From assembly GCF_014200575.1 (NCBI RefSeq), contig NZ_JACHBZ010000028.1, forward strand, positions 1 to 41,602: a DNA stretch of 41,602 nucleotides. Reading direction: 5' to 3'. The notes under the pieces are model-generated. The model did not search any database, was not told the origin of the DNA, and saw only the letters and a list, made by a program, of their open reading frames with translations. A program made the position numbers and the translations under genes. Each line of letters opens with the position of its first letter. Position 1 is the first letter of the stretch. Shown one piece after another: positions 41,058 to 41,602 of the stretch. This stretch comes from Mucilaginibacter saanensis. Lineage in GTDB: Bacteria; Bacteroidota; Bacteroidia; Sphingobacteriales; Sphingobacteriaceae.

Positions 41058-41516
41058 ATGGACTTTAAGAAAGCCCCGCTCCTGTTATCATTCGTACTTT
41101 TATTTACAACCGGCTTGCTGCATGCGCAAACCAAACATAAGGCCCCGGTAAAAAAACATACCACAGTTGGCTTAAAGGCATCCATGGCTGCCGGCGAAAA
41201 GGTTTTTACACAGTACTGCGTATCATGCCACCAGGCCGATGCATTAGGTGTGCCGCACATGAACCCGCCGCTGGTTAAAACCACCTACGTATTAGGCGAC
41301 AAAACAAAACTGATAAAAATTGTGCTGAACGGCTTTAGTGAGGACGTAGAGATCAATGGCGAAACCTACTCCAACACCATGGCATCCCACGATTTTTTAA
41401 AGGACCAGGAAATTGCCGATGTATTAACCTTTGTTCGTAATAGTTTTGGCAACAAAGCCCCGGCCATTACCATGGCGCAGGTTAAAGCCGTAAGGGCGGC
41501 GAATAAAAAAGGCTAA
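41058..41516 (+). CDS. Secreted c-type cytochrome
   Basis: 152 aa. Signal peptide MDFKKAPLLLSFVLLFTTGLLHA (cut before QT), a short basic linker (KHKAPVKKH), then one class-I cytochrome c domain: haem-binding CVSCH at residues 54-58, DALGVPHMNPPL, and the axial methionine Met108 in YSNTMASHDFL, ending with an LTFVRNSFGN helix. A single covalently bound haem in the periplasm is expected. It follows the sugar dehydrogenase by two bases and is surely co-transcribed, so it likely accepts electrons from it. The last Gly codon and the stop codon are formed by the first unit of the 7-bp tandem array that runs to the end of the window. Confidence 0.95.
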   Translation: MDFKKAPLLLSFVLLFTTGLLHAQTKHKAPVKKHTTVGLKASMAAGEKVFTQYCVSCHQADALGVPHMNPPLVKTTYVLGDKTKLIKIVLNGFSEDVEINGETYSNTMASHDFLKDQEIADVLTFVRNSFGNKAPAITMAQVKAVRAANKKG

Positions 41517-41602
41517 AGGCTAAAGGCTAAAGGCTAAAGGCTAAAGGCTAAAGGCTAAAGGCTAAAGGCTAAAGGCTAAAGGCTAAAGGCTAAAGGCTAA
41601 AG
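41511..41602. repeat. Perfect 7-bp tandem array (GGCTAAA)n
   Basis: Thirteen full copies of GGCTAAA plus one base, without a mismatch, continuing past the window edge. The first unit supplies the final codon (GGC) and the stop codon (TAA) of the cytochrome c gene. Such a perfect array is prone to slippage, and a length error in the assembly is also possible. Confidence 0.97.

Noticed and set aside
41511..41602. Telomere-like end or replication origin iterons
   Set aside because: The 7-bp unit resembles telomeric repeats only in period; it follows a stop codon in a bacterial chromosome with no origin genes nearby, so slippage or assembly is more likely.

Overview
The window looks like a stretch of core chromosome from a Bacteroidota species of the Sphingobacteriaceae, probably Mucilaginibacter or a close relative. 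The evidence is: a PorP/SprF-like membrane protein next to a PKD-rich adhesin with a gliding-motility C-terminal domain (type IX secretion), a DUF5723-like barrel, 7TMR-DISM sensor architecture, promoters of the TAnnTTTG type, few Shine-Dalgarno sequences, and the palindromic intergenic repeats usual in this group. Genus is inferred from style, not from a search. I saw no tRNA, rRNA, CRISPR array, transposase, prophage or recognisable defence island.

Layout. 1-656 is non-coding and hairpin-rich (two 61-bp direct repeats around a large inverted-repeat element), followed by a 70-aa unknown protein. 0.9-10.1 kb is housekeeping: a TPR-like membrane protein, uracil-DNA glycosylase, an Lrp/AsnC regulator, a DtxR/MntR repressor overlapping an Nramp transporter fused to a UspA domain, SmpB, Pcm, PriA and a DUF423 protein. 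10.2-13.4 kb holds two Bacteroidota envelope proteins. 13.4-15.0 kb (minus strand) is rpmH-rnpA-yidD-tsaB; rpmH (52 codons) is easily missed. A ChaN-like protein, MscL and sigma-54 follow.

18.3-25.7 kb is a surface and sensing region: PorP/SprF-like protein, a T9SS-type adhesin of about 1170 aa, a stand-alone receiver protein and a divergent 7TM histidine kinase. 25.7-31.7 kb holds a regulator-like Nudix protein with a broken Nudix box, a heterodimeric ABC exporter with one consensus and one degenerate ATP site, and a divergent MarR regulator with a GNAT acetyltransferase. 32.0-36.0 kb is a ybbA-ybbP-tesA-like operon. The right end has a serine beta-lactamase-like hydrolase, a LacI regulator, a secreted Asn/Gly/Arg repeat protein, and a PQQ-type sugar dehydrogenase with a cytochrome c that may take its electrons.

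The least explained signals are non-coding: the composite element at 116-545; terminator cassettes with GC-rich inverted ends at 2228-2356 and 6088-6215; and short-period DNA arrays (7-bp at 9605-9692 and 41511-41602, 8-bp at 18132-18180 and 18270-18309) that directly touch gene ends. No gene set in the window is clearly a new biological system.
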